A stretch of DNA of 64,000 nt from Nocardioides sp. InS609-2. Lineage in GTDB: Bacteria; Actinomycetota; Actinomycetes; Propionibacteriales; Nocardioidaceae. The stretch is taken from the NCBI RefSeq assembly GCF_023208195.1, contig NZ_CP060034.1:4460053-4524052 (forward strand). The letters run 5' to 3'. Made by a program: the position numbers and the translations under genes. Shown piece by piece: positions 1 to 7,811 of the stretch (positions within the stretch are counted from its first letter, which is position 1; every line of letters begins with the position of its first letter). The notes beneath the pieces were generated by a model. The model saw nothing but the letters and a program-made list of their open reading frames with translations. It had not been told where the DNA came from and searched no databases.

Positions 1-2
1 TC

Positions 3-131
3 GTGTCGACGACCCGCGACGTACAAGGTGTGCACCGGTGGGACGAGCGTGACCTCGAGTCGCCCGGGCCGGTCACCCGCGAGGCGCGCGAGATGTGGCT
101 GCGCAAGGAGCGCGAGCACATCGATCCCTGA
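3..131 (+). CDS. C-terminal end of an unrecognised protein (5' truncated by window edge)
   Basis: An open frame enters from the left edge and stops at TGA 129-131. The visible 42 residues end in a charged helix-like tail (EAREMWLRKEREHIDP) with coding-like codon usage. No family can be named from so short a piece. It converges on the ssgA-like gene that follows on the other strand, with about 58 bases between them. Confidence 0.5.
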   Translation: MSTTRDVQGVHRWDERDLESPGPVTREAREMWLRKEREHIDP

Positions 132-189
132 TCGATCGCTGGCGGTGAGCGCGTCTCCGGACCCCATGACAGGAGACACGCCCACCGAC

Positions 190-624
190 TCAGCGGGCCA
201 GCAGCTTGTCGATCGCGTCGTCGATGCGCAGATGGCGGCTCTCGGTGCCGGGCGGCACGAGCGCCAGCGAGCGGGTGACGAAGCGGTAGACGTCGTGGGT
301 ACGGGCCCGGGTGATCAGGCGGCCATCGGGCGAGCTGAGCTCGATCGACACGATCGCGCGGCCGTCGTCGGCGATGCCGGGGGAGACGCGGACGTCTCCG
401 TCGCCGGCCGGGTCGGTGAGCCCACGCTGGAGCAGGTCGCGGCTGAACGTCCAGGGCAGGTCGCCGCCGCGGGTCAGGAACCTGATCGTGACGGCGTACG
501 GGTCGGTCTGCTCGTAGGAGAAGACAGTGTCGAGTGCCTGCGCACGACCCCGCGAGTCGACGCACTCCATCGTGATGTCCTGCTCTACGGCCCCCGTAGC
601 GCGACGCTCGAAGAGATGTCCCAC
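190..624 (-). CDS. SsgA-family sporulation/cell-division regulator
   Basis: The protein belongs to the SsgA-like family, actinobacterial proteins that help position septum and cell-wall machinery; SsgB recruits FtsZ in Streptomyces. Visible signatures are the ITMECVDSRG block near the N-terminus, YAVTIRF, PWTFSRDLL, the GDGDVRV block and IELSSPDG, in the order typical of the family. The length of about 144 residues matches SsgA/B. The frame opens at a GTG at 657, but the GTG at 624 has a good ribosome site (AAGGGA, 6-7 bases upstream) and puts the conserved HLFERRATGAVEQ segment at the N-terminus, so I prefer it. It is a single gene. Whether this organism sporulates cannot be told; the family also occurs in non-sporulating actinobacteria. 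Confidence 0.88.
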   Translation of the reverse strand: MGHLFERRATGAVEQDITMECVDSRGRAQALDTVFSYEQTDPYAVTIRFLTRGGDLPWTFSRDLLQRGLTDPAGDGDVRVSPGIADDGRAIVSIELSSPDGRLITRARTHDVYRFVTRSLALVPPGTESRHLRIDDAIDKLLAR

Positions 625-769
625 GGCCTGTTCCCTTGTTCGAAGTCCCCCTGACACAGAGGAGACGCCATCCTGATCGGTCTATGACGCCGCTATCTGA
701 TGACTTCTCCCAGACGTTCCACGGCATAGTCCTCGAAAACGACTCGTCTGCTCCTGTCAACGTGTCGGC

Positions 770-947
770 ATGGGCACGCACCAGGTCACCCGCCGGACCG
801 TCCTCGCAGCCGGCGTCGCCGCGCAGCGCACGTTCAGTCGTGCCGACTCCGGCCCGGCCGATCGTGTGCGACGGGTCGCCGTACAACGTCGGCGGGTACT
901 TCTTCGACGCCGTCGGGAGCACCCGGTCACCGCCGCGCAAGCACTGA
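770..947 (+). pseudogene. Possible remnant of a Tat-exported protein
   Basis: A short frame starts MGTHQVTRRTVLAAGVAA, which looks like a twin-arginine signal peptide (TRRTVLAAG). It then loses sense, while another frame reads DGSPYNVGGYFFDA just downstream, recalling the start of a glycoside-hydrolase fold. Taken together this could be a frameshifted and truncated exported enzyme. The evidence is thin. The remainder of 660-996 shows nothing else I can identify. Confidence 0.2.
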
Positions 948-996
948 CCCCGGGTTTGGGGGCTTGCGGAAGGCCGCGATAGTGTCCTCCCCGCAG

Positions 997-1068
997 GGGC
1001 GATTGGCGCAGTGGTAGCGCGCTTCGTTCACACCGAAGAGGTCACTGGTTCGAACCCAGTATCGCCCA
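997..1068 (+). tRNA. tRNA-Val (anticodon CAC)
   Basis: A complete cloverleaf can be folded. The acceptor GGGCGAT pairs with ATCGCCC, the D-stem is GCGC/GCGC, and the anticodon stem CTTCG/CGAAG encloses loop TTCACAC with anticodon CAC. The T-stem ACTGG/CCAGT has loop TTCGAAC. The length is 72 bases and the 3' CCA is not encoded. It reads valine codon GUG. It lies just upstream of a mobile-element-rich region, but no duplicate of its 3' end is visible to the right. Confidence 0.95.
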
Positions 1069-1379
1069 CAACAGAACATACAGGTCAGAGGCACAAAGAG
1101 GCCCTCGTACGCGGCGACGCGAGCGGGGGTTTCGTGCTTGTCTGACACAGTTCTGACACAGCGCCACTATCGGCACCCTGCGGTCGGGGCTGCGGTGTCC
1201 CTATCCGTACCATCCGATGGACGCGCGAAGCACCCCACATGGCCCTAGAGCGTCGTCGTAAGCGTGAGTCGCCGCTTGTGGGGGGTGCTGTTGGGTTGGC
1301 TGGTTAGGTCCTCCGATGCCCCGGCCCCCACCCCCCTCAGAAAATTCGGGACTGCTGCACGATCGGGTGACAGGTTGGG
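1069..1379. other. Intergenic stretch without a recognisable gene
   Basis: No supported gene is present. The tract holds the sequence TCTGACACAG twice in tandem near 1141-1162 and a G/C-rich, terminator-like stretch after the tRNA. The last 60 or so bases probably include the terminal region of the IS3 element whose transposase C-terminus begins at 1380, but I could not locate its inverted repeat. Confidence 0.4.
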
Positions 1380-1454
1380 TCACGCAGCCTGAGTGGCTGG
1401 CGTGGTCATGATGGTCTCGTACTCGATGGGGGTCAATCGGCTGAGTCGGTCTTG
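1380..1454 (-). pseudogene. C-terminal fragment of IS3-family transposase (IS3-A), split by IS21
   Basis: Read on the minus strand this encodes QDRLSRLTPIEYETIM followed by a short tail and a stop. This is the standard end of IS3-family OrfB (RRRR...LTPxEYE). Removing the IS21 element at 1455-4003 and one copy of the 6-bp duplication joins it in frame to the RTYHRRRRQD segment at 4004 onward. The two pieces are therefore one gene interrupted by IS21. Confidence 0.85.
1449..1454 (+). repeat. Left copy of IS21 target-site duplication (GTCTTG)
   Basis: GTCTTG at 1449-1454 recurs at 4004-4009, directly abutting both ends of the IS21 element. Excising the element and one copy restores the reading frame of the interrupted IS3 transposase. 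Confidence 0.85.
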
Positions 1455-1624
1455 TAGGTGTGGTCACCTTCTCTGGCCCCGGTTGAGTGCCTGATCGTCA
1501 CGAATGTTGGCCCCGGCCCTGGGTAGTGGTGCCGCTGGCTGGGTGGGATGGCGTGTCGTCGCGAATGTTGGCCCCACCCCGGTTCGGATCTTCATGTCGA
1601 TGTCGTCGTCGTGGAGGTCTTCAG

Positions 1625-3169
1625 GTGGGATCACGAGTGGAGTTGTTCGAGCAGATCCGTCGTGATCGGCGGCTAGAGGAGATGTCGATCCGCGAACTCG
1701 CGGATCGACACGGGGTGCACCGCCGCACGGTGCGCCAAGCGCTCGCGTCATCGGTGCCGCCACCGCGACAGACGTACCCGGCGCGGGCACGGCCGGCGAT
1801 CGATCCGTGGCGGGAGGTCATCGACGGGTGGCTGATCGGCGACCAGGCGGTCCATAGGAAGCAGCGGCACACCGCTCGACGTGTCTGGCAGCGGCTCGTG
1901 GCCGAGCACGGCGCGAGCGTGTCGGAGGTGACCGTCTCGCGCTACGTGGGCCTACGCAGGGTCGAGCTGGGGATCGTGGATCAGGAGGTGTTCGTCGCCC
2001 AGGAGCATCCGCCCGGCGCTGAGGCCGAGGTCGACTTCGGTGAGTTCCAGATCGTGCTGGACGGGGTCGTGGTGAAGGTGTGGATGTTCGTGATGCGCCT
2101 GTCCTGTAGCGGGAAGGCGTTCCACGTTGCCTACGGCAACCAGGCCCAAGAAGCATTCCTCGAAGGACACACGGCGGCGTTCGAGCACTTCGGTGGCGTG
2201 CCGGGCCGGATCCGCTACGACAACCTCAAGCCCGCGGTGACCCGAGTGCTGAAGGGCAGGGACCGCGAGGAGTCCGAGCGGTTCATCGCGTTGCGGTCCC
2301 ACTACGGGTTCGACTCGTTCTTCTGCATTCCCGGCAAACAGGGCGCACACGAGAAGGGTGGTGTGGAAGGCGAGATCGGCCGGTTCCGCCGCCGCCATCT
2401 GGTCCCGCCACCGAAGATCGCGACGCTGGTCGAACTCGCCGCTCTGGTCGCAGCCGGCGATGTCACTGATGACGACCGGGTCATCACCGGCCGCACGAGC
2501 ACAGTCGGTGCCGCGTTCGCCACCGAGCAGCCGACCTTGATGCCGCCACCGGACGAGGCGTTCGATCCGCGGGTGATCGAGTCGCGTCGCGTGGATCAGC
2601 GGGCCCGGGTGTCGATCCGCCAGTGCCACTACTCGGTGCCCGCCCGCTACGCGGGCCGACGCTTGAGCGTCCGGTTAGGCGCGGCCATGGTCGAGGTCCT
2701 CGACGCAGGCAAGGTCGTCGCGACCCACACCCGCGCCATCGGCCGGTATGTCCAGGTCCTCACCCTGGATCACTATTTGGAAGTCCTCGCGCGCAAGCCC
2801 GGCGCTTTCCCCGGCGCCACGGTGCTGGCCCAGGCCAAAGCGGCCGGCAGTTTCACCACCGCCCACCAGGGCTACTGGGATGCAGCCCGCGCTGCGCGTG
2901 GCGATGGCGACGGGACTCGGATGTTGATCGAGGTCTTGCTGGCCCACCGGACCCTGCCCGCAGCGGCGTTAGTGGTCGCGATGGACGCCGCCGTCACGAG
3001 CGGGGCACTGGACCCGCAGGTGGTGATCATCGAGGCCCGCCGGGCCGCCACGGCGCAGGTCGCACTGGTGGTGCCGATCAGCGCCTTGGCCCGCTACGAC
3101 CGGCCAGCCCCGACCCTGAGCAGCTACGACGATCTCCTCACCACCGCGACAGCAAGGACCGCGCCATGA
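1625..3169 (+). CDS. istA: IS21-family transposase IstA
   Basis: IstA is the DDE-type transposase that acts with IstB to move IS21 elements. The protein of about 514 residues has an N-terminal helix-turn-helix (MSIRELADRHGVHRRTVRQAL). It then has an rve-type catalytic core with EVDFGEF (first Asp), RYDNLK (second Asp) and EKGGVEGEIGRFRRRH (catalytic Glu), followed by a Mu-type C-terminal beta region (CHYSVPARYAGRRLSVRL). The frame stays open from 1487, but that part lies in terminal-repeat DNA. GTG 1625 has GGAGG seven bases upstream and opens with SRVELFEQIRRDRRLEE, so it is the better start. It overlaps istB by four bases (ATGA). Confidence 0.92.
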   Translation: MGSRVELFEQIRRDRRLEEMSIRELADRHGVHRRTVRQALASSVPPPRQTYPARARPAIDPWREVIDGWLIGDQAVHRKQRHTARRVWQRLVAEHGASVSEVTVSRYVGLRRVELGIVDQEVFVAQEHPPGAEAEVDFGEFQIVLDGVVVKVWMFVMRLSCSGKAFHVAYGNQAQEAFLEGHTAAFEHFGGVPGRIRYDNLKPAVTRVLKGRDREESERFIALRSHYGFDSFFCIPGKQGAHEKGGVEGEIGRFRRRHLVPPPKIATLVELAALVAAGDVTDDDRVITGRTSTVGAAFATEQPTLMPPPDEAFDPRVIESRRVDQRARVSIRQCHYSVPARYAGRRLSVRLGAAMVEVLDAGKVVATHTRAIGRYVQVLTLDHYLEVLARKPGAFPGATVLAQAKAAGSFTTAHQGYWDAARAARGDGDGTRMLIEVLLAHRTLPAAALVVAMDAAVTSGALDPQVVIIEARRAATAQVALVVPISALARYDRPAPTLSSYDDLLTTATARTAP

Positions 3170-3945
3170 CAACCAAGACCAGCACCGACACCGCAGCCCA
3201 GGCTTCGATCAACGCCGCGGCCCGCGAACTGCACCTGCCCACGGTGCGCGCCGAAGCCGAACGGCTGGCCGAGATCGCTGCCCGGGAGCGCCAGACCCAC
3301 CGCGGCTACCTCGCCGAGGTGCTCGCCGCCGAGGTCGACGACCGGACCGAACGCCGCCGTACCCGACGGATCAACGAGGCTAAGTTCCCGCGGATCAAGC
3401 GCCTGGCCGAGTTCAACATCGACGCCGTCCCGTCGATCACACCAGCCACCCTGGGACACCTGGCCGCCGGGAACTACCTCGACGCCGGCGAACCTGTCGT
3501 GATGCTCGGTGACTCCGGGACCGGGAAGACACACCTGCTCATCGGACTCGGACTGGCCGCCTGCGAGCAAGGGCGTCGGGTCCGCTACGTGACCACCGCG
3601 CACCTGGTCAACGAACTCGTCGAAGCCGCCGACGAACGTGTCCTGTCCCGCGTCGTCGCCCGCTACGGAAGGCTCGACCTGCTCTGCCTGGACGAACTCG
3701 GCTACGTCCAGATCGACCCCCGTGGCGCCGAGCTGCTGTTCCAGATCATCACCGAACGCGAGGAACGCGCAAGCATCGCGATCGCGACCAACCTGCCCTT
3801 CAGCGAGTGGGGAGCAGTGTTCCCCGACCCACGGCTCGTCGCCGCCATCGTCGACCGGGTCACCTTCAACGCCCACATCCTCGAGACAGGCACCCAGTCC
3901 TACCGACTACGCACCAGCAAGAACACCCGCCGCCGCGCCAACTGA
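3166..3945 (+). CDS. istB: IS21-family transposition helper ATPase IstB
   Basis: IstB is an AAA+ ATPase related to DnaC that remodels target DNA for IstA. The 259-residue protein shows Walker A GDSGTGKTH, Walker B LLCLDELGY and the family block FPRIKRLAEFN. It ends with the sensor region IVDRVTFNAHILETG and a basic tail. The start ATG overlaps the istA stop, indicating translational coupling. Nothing is missing, so the element has both genes needed for movement. Confidence 0.94.
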   Translation: MTTKTSTDTAAQASINAAARELHLPTVRAEAERLAEIAARERQTHRGYLAEVLAAEVDDRTERRRTRRINEAKFPRIKRLAEFNIDAVPSITPATLGHLAAGNYLDAGEPVVMLGDSGTGKTHLLIGLGLAACEQGRRVRYVTTAHLVNELVEAADERVLSRVVARYGRLDLLCLDELGYVQIDPRGAELLFQIITEREERASIAIATNLPFSEWGAVFPDPRLVAAIVDRVTFNAHILETGTQSYRLRTSKNTRRRAN

Positions 3946-4003
3946 CACAAGGGGGGCCAACATTCACGCCGCCAGCCGGGGCCAGAGATCTTGACGAAAC
4001 GCA

Positions 4004-4009
4004 GTCTTG
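4004..4009 (+). repeat. Right copy of IS21 target-site duplication (GTCTTG)
   Basis: This is identical to 1449-1454 and lies immediately outside the right terminal repeat of the IS21 element. Confidence 0.85.
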
Positions 4010-4346
4010 GCGTCGGCGGCGGTGGTAGGTCCTTTCGATCCATGTGACGATCGCGATCCGGAGCGCTTCGCGGGTGGCCCAGGTGCGTTGGTTGAGCACG
4101 TTCTTCTGCAGGAGCGCGAAGAAGCTCTCCATTGCGGCGTTGTCGCCGGCTGCGCCGACGCGGCCCATGGAGCCGACTAGGCTGTGACGGGTCAATGCGC
4201 GGACGAACTTCCTGGACCGGAACTGCGACCCGCGGTCCGAGTGGACGATGCAACCAGCGACGTCGGCGCCCGTGGCTGCTCGGTGTGCGACGGCGTTGTC
4301 CAAGGCGGCAACCGCCAGCCTGGACTTCATCCGCGAGTCGATGGAG
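4004..4346 (-). pseudogene. Middle fragment of IS3-family transposase OrfB (IS3-A)
   Basis: The minus strand encodes the second half of an IS3-type DDE integrase domain. It runs SIDSRMKSRLAVAALDNAV, HSDRGSQFRSRKF (second catalytic Asp region), GDNAAMESFFALLQKNVL (catalytic Glu region) and WIERTYHRRRRQD. The N-terminal half is absent: at 4346/4347 it is cut by the terminal repeat of a second IS3 element. Its C-terminal 20-25 codons lie beyond IS21 at 1380-1454. It is thus broken at both ends and not functional. Confidence 0.88.
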
Positions 4347-4377
4347 TGAATCGCCCTGGGTCTGATGGAGACTCGGG

Positions 4378-5300
4378 CTATTGGATTTCGACCAGGGGGT
4401 GGTCGGTCCGTTTCGTAGCGTAGAGCGCCTGCTCGAACTCTGCTGGTGGGACATCGTTGAGGTAGCCGTGCAGGCGGTCGTGGTTGTGCCAGTGGACCCA
4501 GCTCAGGGTGGCGAGCTCGACATCCTCGACGGCCTTCCACGGCCGTCCATCGCGGGCGGGACCACGGATCAGCTCGGCTTTGTAGTAGCCATTCACGGTC
4601 TCGGCCAGAGCGTTGTCGTAGCTGTCGCCGACGGTGCCGATCGAGGGAACCGCACCAATCTCGGCGAGACGCTCGCCGTAGCGAACGGACGTAAATTGCG
4701 ACCCGGCATCGCTGTGACACCGCAAGCCCTCGAGCTGGGTGCCGCGTGACCATCTGGCCATCTCGATCGCGTCGAGAACCATCGTGGTCCGCGTGTGCGA
4801 TGCGACCCGCCAGCCCACGATCATCCTCGAGTAGGCGTCGATGATGAAGCAGACGTAGGCGACGCCAGCCCAGATCGGCACGCAGGTCAGGTCGGTGACC
4901 CACAGCTGGTTCGGGGCCGTGGCGGTGAAGTCCCGGCCCACCAGGTCGGCGTGCCGCGGCATGCCCGGGTCGGGCTTGGTGGTGCGGACCCGCTTGGTGC
5001 GCCGCACCCCTTCGATCCCGGCGGTTCGCATGAGGCGCGCGACCTGGTCGCGGCCGACGTCGTGGCCGCAGCGCCTGGCGGCCTTCCAGACCTTCCGGGC
5101 ACCGTAGACCCGGTAGTTGTCCTCCCACAGCGCCCGGAAAACCGCGCCGAGCACCTCATCGCGCTGGGCACGGGCCGACGGTTGCCGGTTCTTGGACTCG
5201 TAGTAGCTGCTCGGGGCCAGCTGCAGCACGCTGCAGATGAGCTCGACCCCCAGACGCCGGCCCGCGACGAAGTCGTCGCGGTTGGCGTCAATGAACGCGG
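4378..5300 (-). CDS. IS3-family transposase OrfB (DDE integrase)
   Basis: The frame includes the IS3 OrfB N-terminal HTH_21-like region (FIDANRDDFVAGRRLGVELIC, VLQLAPSSYYESKNR, NYRVYGARKVWKAARR). The integrase core follows, with LWVTDLTCVPIWAGVAYVCF (first Asp), RCHSDAGSQFTSVRYGERL (second Asp) and DSYDNALAETVNGYYKAELI (Glu). It ends with HWHNHDRLHGYLNDVPPAEFE. The first in-frame GTG is at about 5229, but homologous sequence continues upstream to the orfA stop in the -1 frame. In IS3 elements OrfB is normally made as an OrfAB fusion by -1 frameshifting. Because orfA is truncated, the fusion transposase cannot be produced here. Confidence 0.88.
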
Positions 5301-5378
5301 CTACTTCTTGTGCTGGCGGTCGAGCTCCGCCCCGAAGAAGCTGGCGGCCCTCTTGAGGACCTTCAACTGCCTTGTCAT
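5301..5378 (-). pseudogene. C-terminal remnant of IS3-B OrfA
   Basis: About 25 codons (QLKVLKRAASFFGAELDRQHKK then TAG) match the leucine-zipper end of IS3 OrfA, including the typical A-S-x-F-F-x-x-E-L-D ending. The helix-turn-helix half is gone. The downstream orfB frame is -1 relative to it, as usual for IS3 elements. Confidence 0.75.
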
Positions 5379-5725
5379 TTGATTGCCCTGAGCCCCGCGC
5401 CTTGGCCGACTTCTACGAACAGCTCATGGGCCTGGACCGTGTCGAAGCCAGCGAGGAGTGGGTGACGCTCGGAGACGCGGCGCTGCCGCCCCGGATCGCG
5501 CTGCAACGGGTTGCTGAGTTCGTGGCGCCAGACTGGCAGTCGCCCAATGCCCCGCAACAGATGCACGTCGACGTCTTGGTGGAGAATCTCGACGTAGCTC
5601 AAGTGGCGGTGCTCAGTCTCGGCGCCAGACTCCTTGATGGCTCGGACAAGCCGATCGGCTATAGGGTCTACGCCGATCCAGTTGGTCATCCCTTCTGCCT
5701 TGTGACTCCGGAAGGATTGGCCTGA
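5372..5725 (+). pseudogene. Glyoxalase/VOC-superfamily protein lacking its N-terminus
   Basis: The frame starts directly at the IS3-B junction (TTG at 5372) and reads FDCPEPRALADFYEQLMGL, an early conserved block of VOC-type proteins (DxxDPxxLAxFY). The fold's end, YRVYADPVGHPFCLV, is intact. About ten residues with the first beta strand and native start are lost, presumably through the IS-associated deletion. VOC proteins include glyoxalases, dioxygenases and resistance proteins; the substrate cannot be told. With 117 residues the remaining body is otherwise full length. It could still be translated from TTG, but folding would be doubtful. Confidence 0.7.
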
Positions 5726-5904
5726 ATAGAGCGCACGCAATTCGCCACAAGCGGATCCCATGCGGGACAGGCCGCGTTGATCTCGGCAACTCGCACCAGC
5801 CGCTCGAAGTCGTTCCGGTAGTGGTTCCATATACGGGATGTCCGGGCACGCAGATGAGCGAGCGCGTCAACGAGGCACTCTTGGTCGAGCCGGGTGGGCA
5901 TCAT
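5686..5904 (-). CDS. Small hypothetical protein
   Basis: A 72-residue frame (MPTRLDQECLVDALAHLRARTS and onward) has a balanced composition with several W, Y and N residues, unlike random GC-rich shadows. It overlaps the 3' end of the VOC frame convergently by about 40 bases. No family is recognised and no clear ribosome site is seen. It could be genuine accessory DNA or a chance frame. Confidence 0.3.
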   Translation of the reverse strand: MMPTRLDQECLVDALAHLRARTSRIWNHYRNDFERLVRVAEINAACPAWDPLVANCVRSIQANPSGVTRQKG

Positions 5905-6017
5905 TGGCGCACGCTCCGACCAACGCCTACGTCGCGGCTGCCGCTACGAACTGCGTAGCGTCCTCCTGATTGCCGAAACCGGATCGGCGCGTCCGAGGCG
6001 ACTGTTAGACATCGTGC

Positions 6018-7241
6018 ATGCCTGAAGACCGTCGCCGCCCGAGGTACTCGCGAACCAGCGCCGAGGCCAAGCGCATGCTAGCTCTTGGTGAGTCCGGACA
6101 CTACGAGTTCAAGAGCGCCCTCAACTCGGTCACGCCTGCCCTCTTCGCCACGCTCGCCAACTGGGTTGCCCTCGACCCGAGCCGCAAGGTAGCGCACCTG
6201 CTGGTCGGCGTGAAGGAGCAGACCGATGAGGCGACTGGTCTCGTCCGCGGCGTCCCATCCGGTCTCCCCAGAGGACTGGACAACGCCGTCGACGTGATTC
6301 AGAACAAGGCCAAGGAAACCTATCCCATCCCCGTGGACATCTTCGTGGTCGAGGAAGGAACCAAGGAGGTGTTGCCGTTCGTCCGGGTAGAGATACGCCC
6401 GACCATGCCGCCGCATTACGACGCCGAAGGGCGCCGACAGACCCGGCAGGGACGTTCCACTCGAGCGCTGACAGACGACGAGTTGTTGCGCATATATCTC
6501 GACCGCGAAGCTGGCAGCTTCGCAGCCAGGTTCCGCCAGACGTCGGATGAGCTTCAGGCCGCGGTCGGCACGGTTGGGACGCAGGTCGACCAGATCGCTC
6601 AAGCCATCAATGTCTCAATCGCCCAGCCGATACTGGAGCTCACGGTTACCGCCCGTCGGGCAGCGAGCGCGGCCGACGCAGCTGCCGACTCGGCGACCGC
6701 AGCGGAAGAGGCTTCCTCGTCCGCGGCGAGCGCCGCGTCTTCGGCGGAGAGCACCGCCGATTTGGTGGGGTTCGATGTCCGCAAGGTCGAAGGGCTCGTG
6801 AACGACCTGTACGACGTCGTCGAGGATCTGCGAGAGAACGCGCCCGAGTTCCTCGCCGCACGGGTCGTGACGTTGCGACGCGACGTTTGGTGGAAGTTCA
6901 CCGTCGACACGTGGGAACGCACCTCGGACCAGGCGCAGCGGTTGGCTCGCCGGCTGAACGAGTTACTGTCGGGCGAAATCGCTCTCGACGACGCACGCAA
7001 CACTTGGGAGCTTCGCGTATGGAAGCACCTGCTCTCTGACCGTGAAGCTCAGCGCGGCCAGCGGGGCACGCTGAAGTGGTGGGAAGCCGTGATGAAGACG
7101 GTCAATGAGTACTCGGAACACCCGACATATCAGGCACCCGAACTGCCGGACCTGCGCGCCGAGCTTCAGGCCGACCTCGACCGATTCATGGAGGATGAGA
7201 CCAGCGAGACGAACCGTTTCCGCAAACTTCTCGAGCCTTAG
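6018..7241 (+). CDS. AlbA_2/Schlafen-type domain protein with alanine-rich coiled-coil and C-terminal domain
   Basis: Residues about 15-160 resemble the AlbA_2 (Schlafen-like) nucleotide/nucleic-acid-binding domain. An ESGHYEFKSA motif opens it, followed by a glycine-containing LLVGVKE strand and the closing RQTRQGRSTRALTDDELLRIY. Residues about 170-255 are a heptad-like, Ala/Ser-rich segment that looks like a coiled coil or stalk. The last 150 residues are charged and helical without a recognised fold. The family appears in regulators and in several phage-defence proteins, so a defence role is possible but unproven. Codon use is less GC-biased than that of the backbone, suggesting recent transfer. 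The gene stands alone among IS remnants. Confidence 0.6.
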   Translation: MPEDRRRPRYSRTSAEAKRMLALGESGHYEFKSALNSVTPALFATLANWVALDPSRKVAHLLVGVKEQTDEATGLVRGVPSGLPRGLDNAVDVIQNKAKETYPIPVDIFVVEEGTKEVLPFVRVEIRPTMPPHYDAEGRRQTRQGRSTRALTDDELLRIYLDREAGSFAARFRQTSDELQAAVGTVGTQVDQIAQAINVSIAQPILELTVTARRAASAADAAADSATAAEEASSSAASAASSAESTADLVGFDVRKVEGLVNDLYDVVEDLRENAPEFLAARVVTLRRDVWWKFTVDTWERTSDQAQRLARRLNELLSGEIALDDARNTWELRVWKHLLSDREAQRGQRGTLKWWEAVMKTVNEYSEHPTYQAPELPDLRAELQADLDRFMEDETSETNRFRKLLEP

Positions 7242-7279
7242 GGCCCGCGACGAAACGATCCTCCCTCGGTTCCATGGAA

Positions 7280-7312
7280 TGAACCGAACTGGGTCAGATG
7301 GAGACCCTGGTG
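7280..7312 (+). repeat. IS3-like terminal inverted repeat, solitary
   Basis: TGAACCGAACTGGGTCAGAT followed by GGAGAC closely matches the outer end of IS3-B at 4347 (TGAATCGCCCTGGGTCTGAT then GGAGAC). No transposase follows directly. An oppositely oriented IS3-like end, matching mainly in the outer TGAACCG, closes the tandem repeat at 8196. Confidence 0.6.
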
Positions 7313-7393
7313 CGTCCGGAGACTCCAACCAACAGCGACCGGAGCAGGTTCCGCGCGTGGGAAGACATCCATGGACGCATCTCACCGGACCGG

Positions 7394-7720
7394 TCAGCTG
7401 CCGATCGCCGTCGCAGCGAAGCCAGCCCAGCGGGCCTCGTGCTCGGAGGTCACGACGACCCAGTCCTTCATTGGGCGGCCATTCCCCGATGGGTCGAACA
7501 GGACCGAGCCGCTGAGCGACAGGGCTTCGGCATGGACGTCGGGTATACCGGCGAGTTTGAAGACCACCCCGCCATCGAACGCGCCGATCACCGCCTTGCC
7601 GGCGGACTTCAGGCACGGCATGCCGAACAACGAACCCGGTTCGAGGTCGGGGAACTCAGTGAGCAGGTCGTCGACGAGTCCGTCGTAGGCCGGCGAGGTC
7701 ACCTTCTTCGGGTTGGGCAT
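7394..7720 (-). CDS. TfoX/YjbR-like small protein
   Basis: The 108-residue protein shows features of the TfoX N-terminal-like/MmcQ superfamily: SLFGMPCLKSAGKAVIGAFD near the N-terminus, then VVFKLAGIPDVHAEALSL, FDPSGNGRPMKDWVVV and a helical C-terminus (WAGFAATAI). Actinobacterial relatives are single-domain proteins of unknown role. It lies on the minus strand between two oppositely facing IS3-type ends, so it may have been carried as a passenger. The ribosome site is weak. Confidence 0.7.
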   Translation of the reverse strand: MPNPKKVTSPAYDGLVDDLLTEFPDLEPGSLFGMPCLKSAGKAVIGAFDGGVVFKLAGIPDVHAEALSLSGSVLFDPSGNGRPMKDWVVVTSEHEARWAGFAATAIGS

Positions 7721-7811
7721 GGAGAAAACAATATCGCCCGAGCCCCGGTTGTCGCGCCGAGCATTGCATCCACCAAAGGATTCCCGTAGGCGGATCGCGC
7801 TGCGGTCGCCG

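Larger units (their letters stand above)
1455..4003 (+). mobile_element. Complete IS21-family insertion sequence (2549 bp)
   Basis: The element is bounded by imperfect 28-bp terminal inverted repeats. The left end begins TAGGTGTGGTCACC and the right end, reversed, begins TGCGTTTCGTCAAG; both continue TCTCTGGCCCCGG, giving 20 of 28 matches. Subterminal repeats with GAATGTTGGCCCC occur twice at the left (about 1502 and 1562) and once inverted at the right (about 3955), as expected for multiple transposase sites in IS21 elements. It carries istA and istB and is flanked by the 6-bp duplication GTCTTG. It appears intact and potentially active. Confidence 0.9.
4347..5378 (-). mobile_element. IS3-family element (IS3-B), inserted in IS3-A and truncated at its orfA end
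   Basis: One end is visible at 4347 as TGAATCGCCCTGGGT followed by a GATGGAGAC motif; similar ends occur at 7280 and, as a looser match, inverted at 8196. The element carries a complete orfB and only the last 25 codons of orfA. The far terminal repeat and most of orfA are missing where the sequence abruptly becomes a glyoxalase-like reading frame at about 5372-5378. That indicates a deletion after insertion. Confidence 0.75.

Noticed and set aside
997..1068. tRNA-Val as attachment site of an integrated island
   Set aside because: No integrase gene and no repeat of the tRNA 3' end could be found in the window.
927..1148. A 73-codon minus-strand frame over the tRNA
   Set aside because: It translates the antisense of tRNA-Val(CAC) and flanking DNA; the GRYWVRTSDL-type peptide is a known artefact of tRNA regions.
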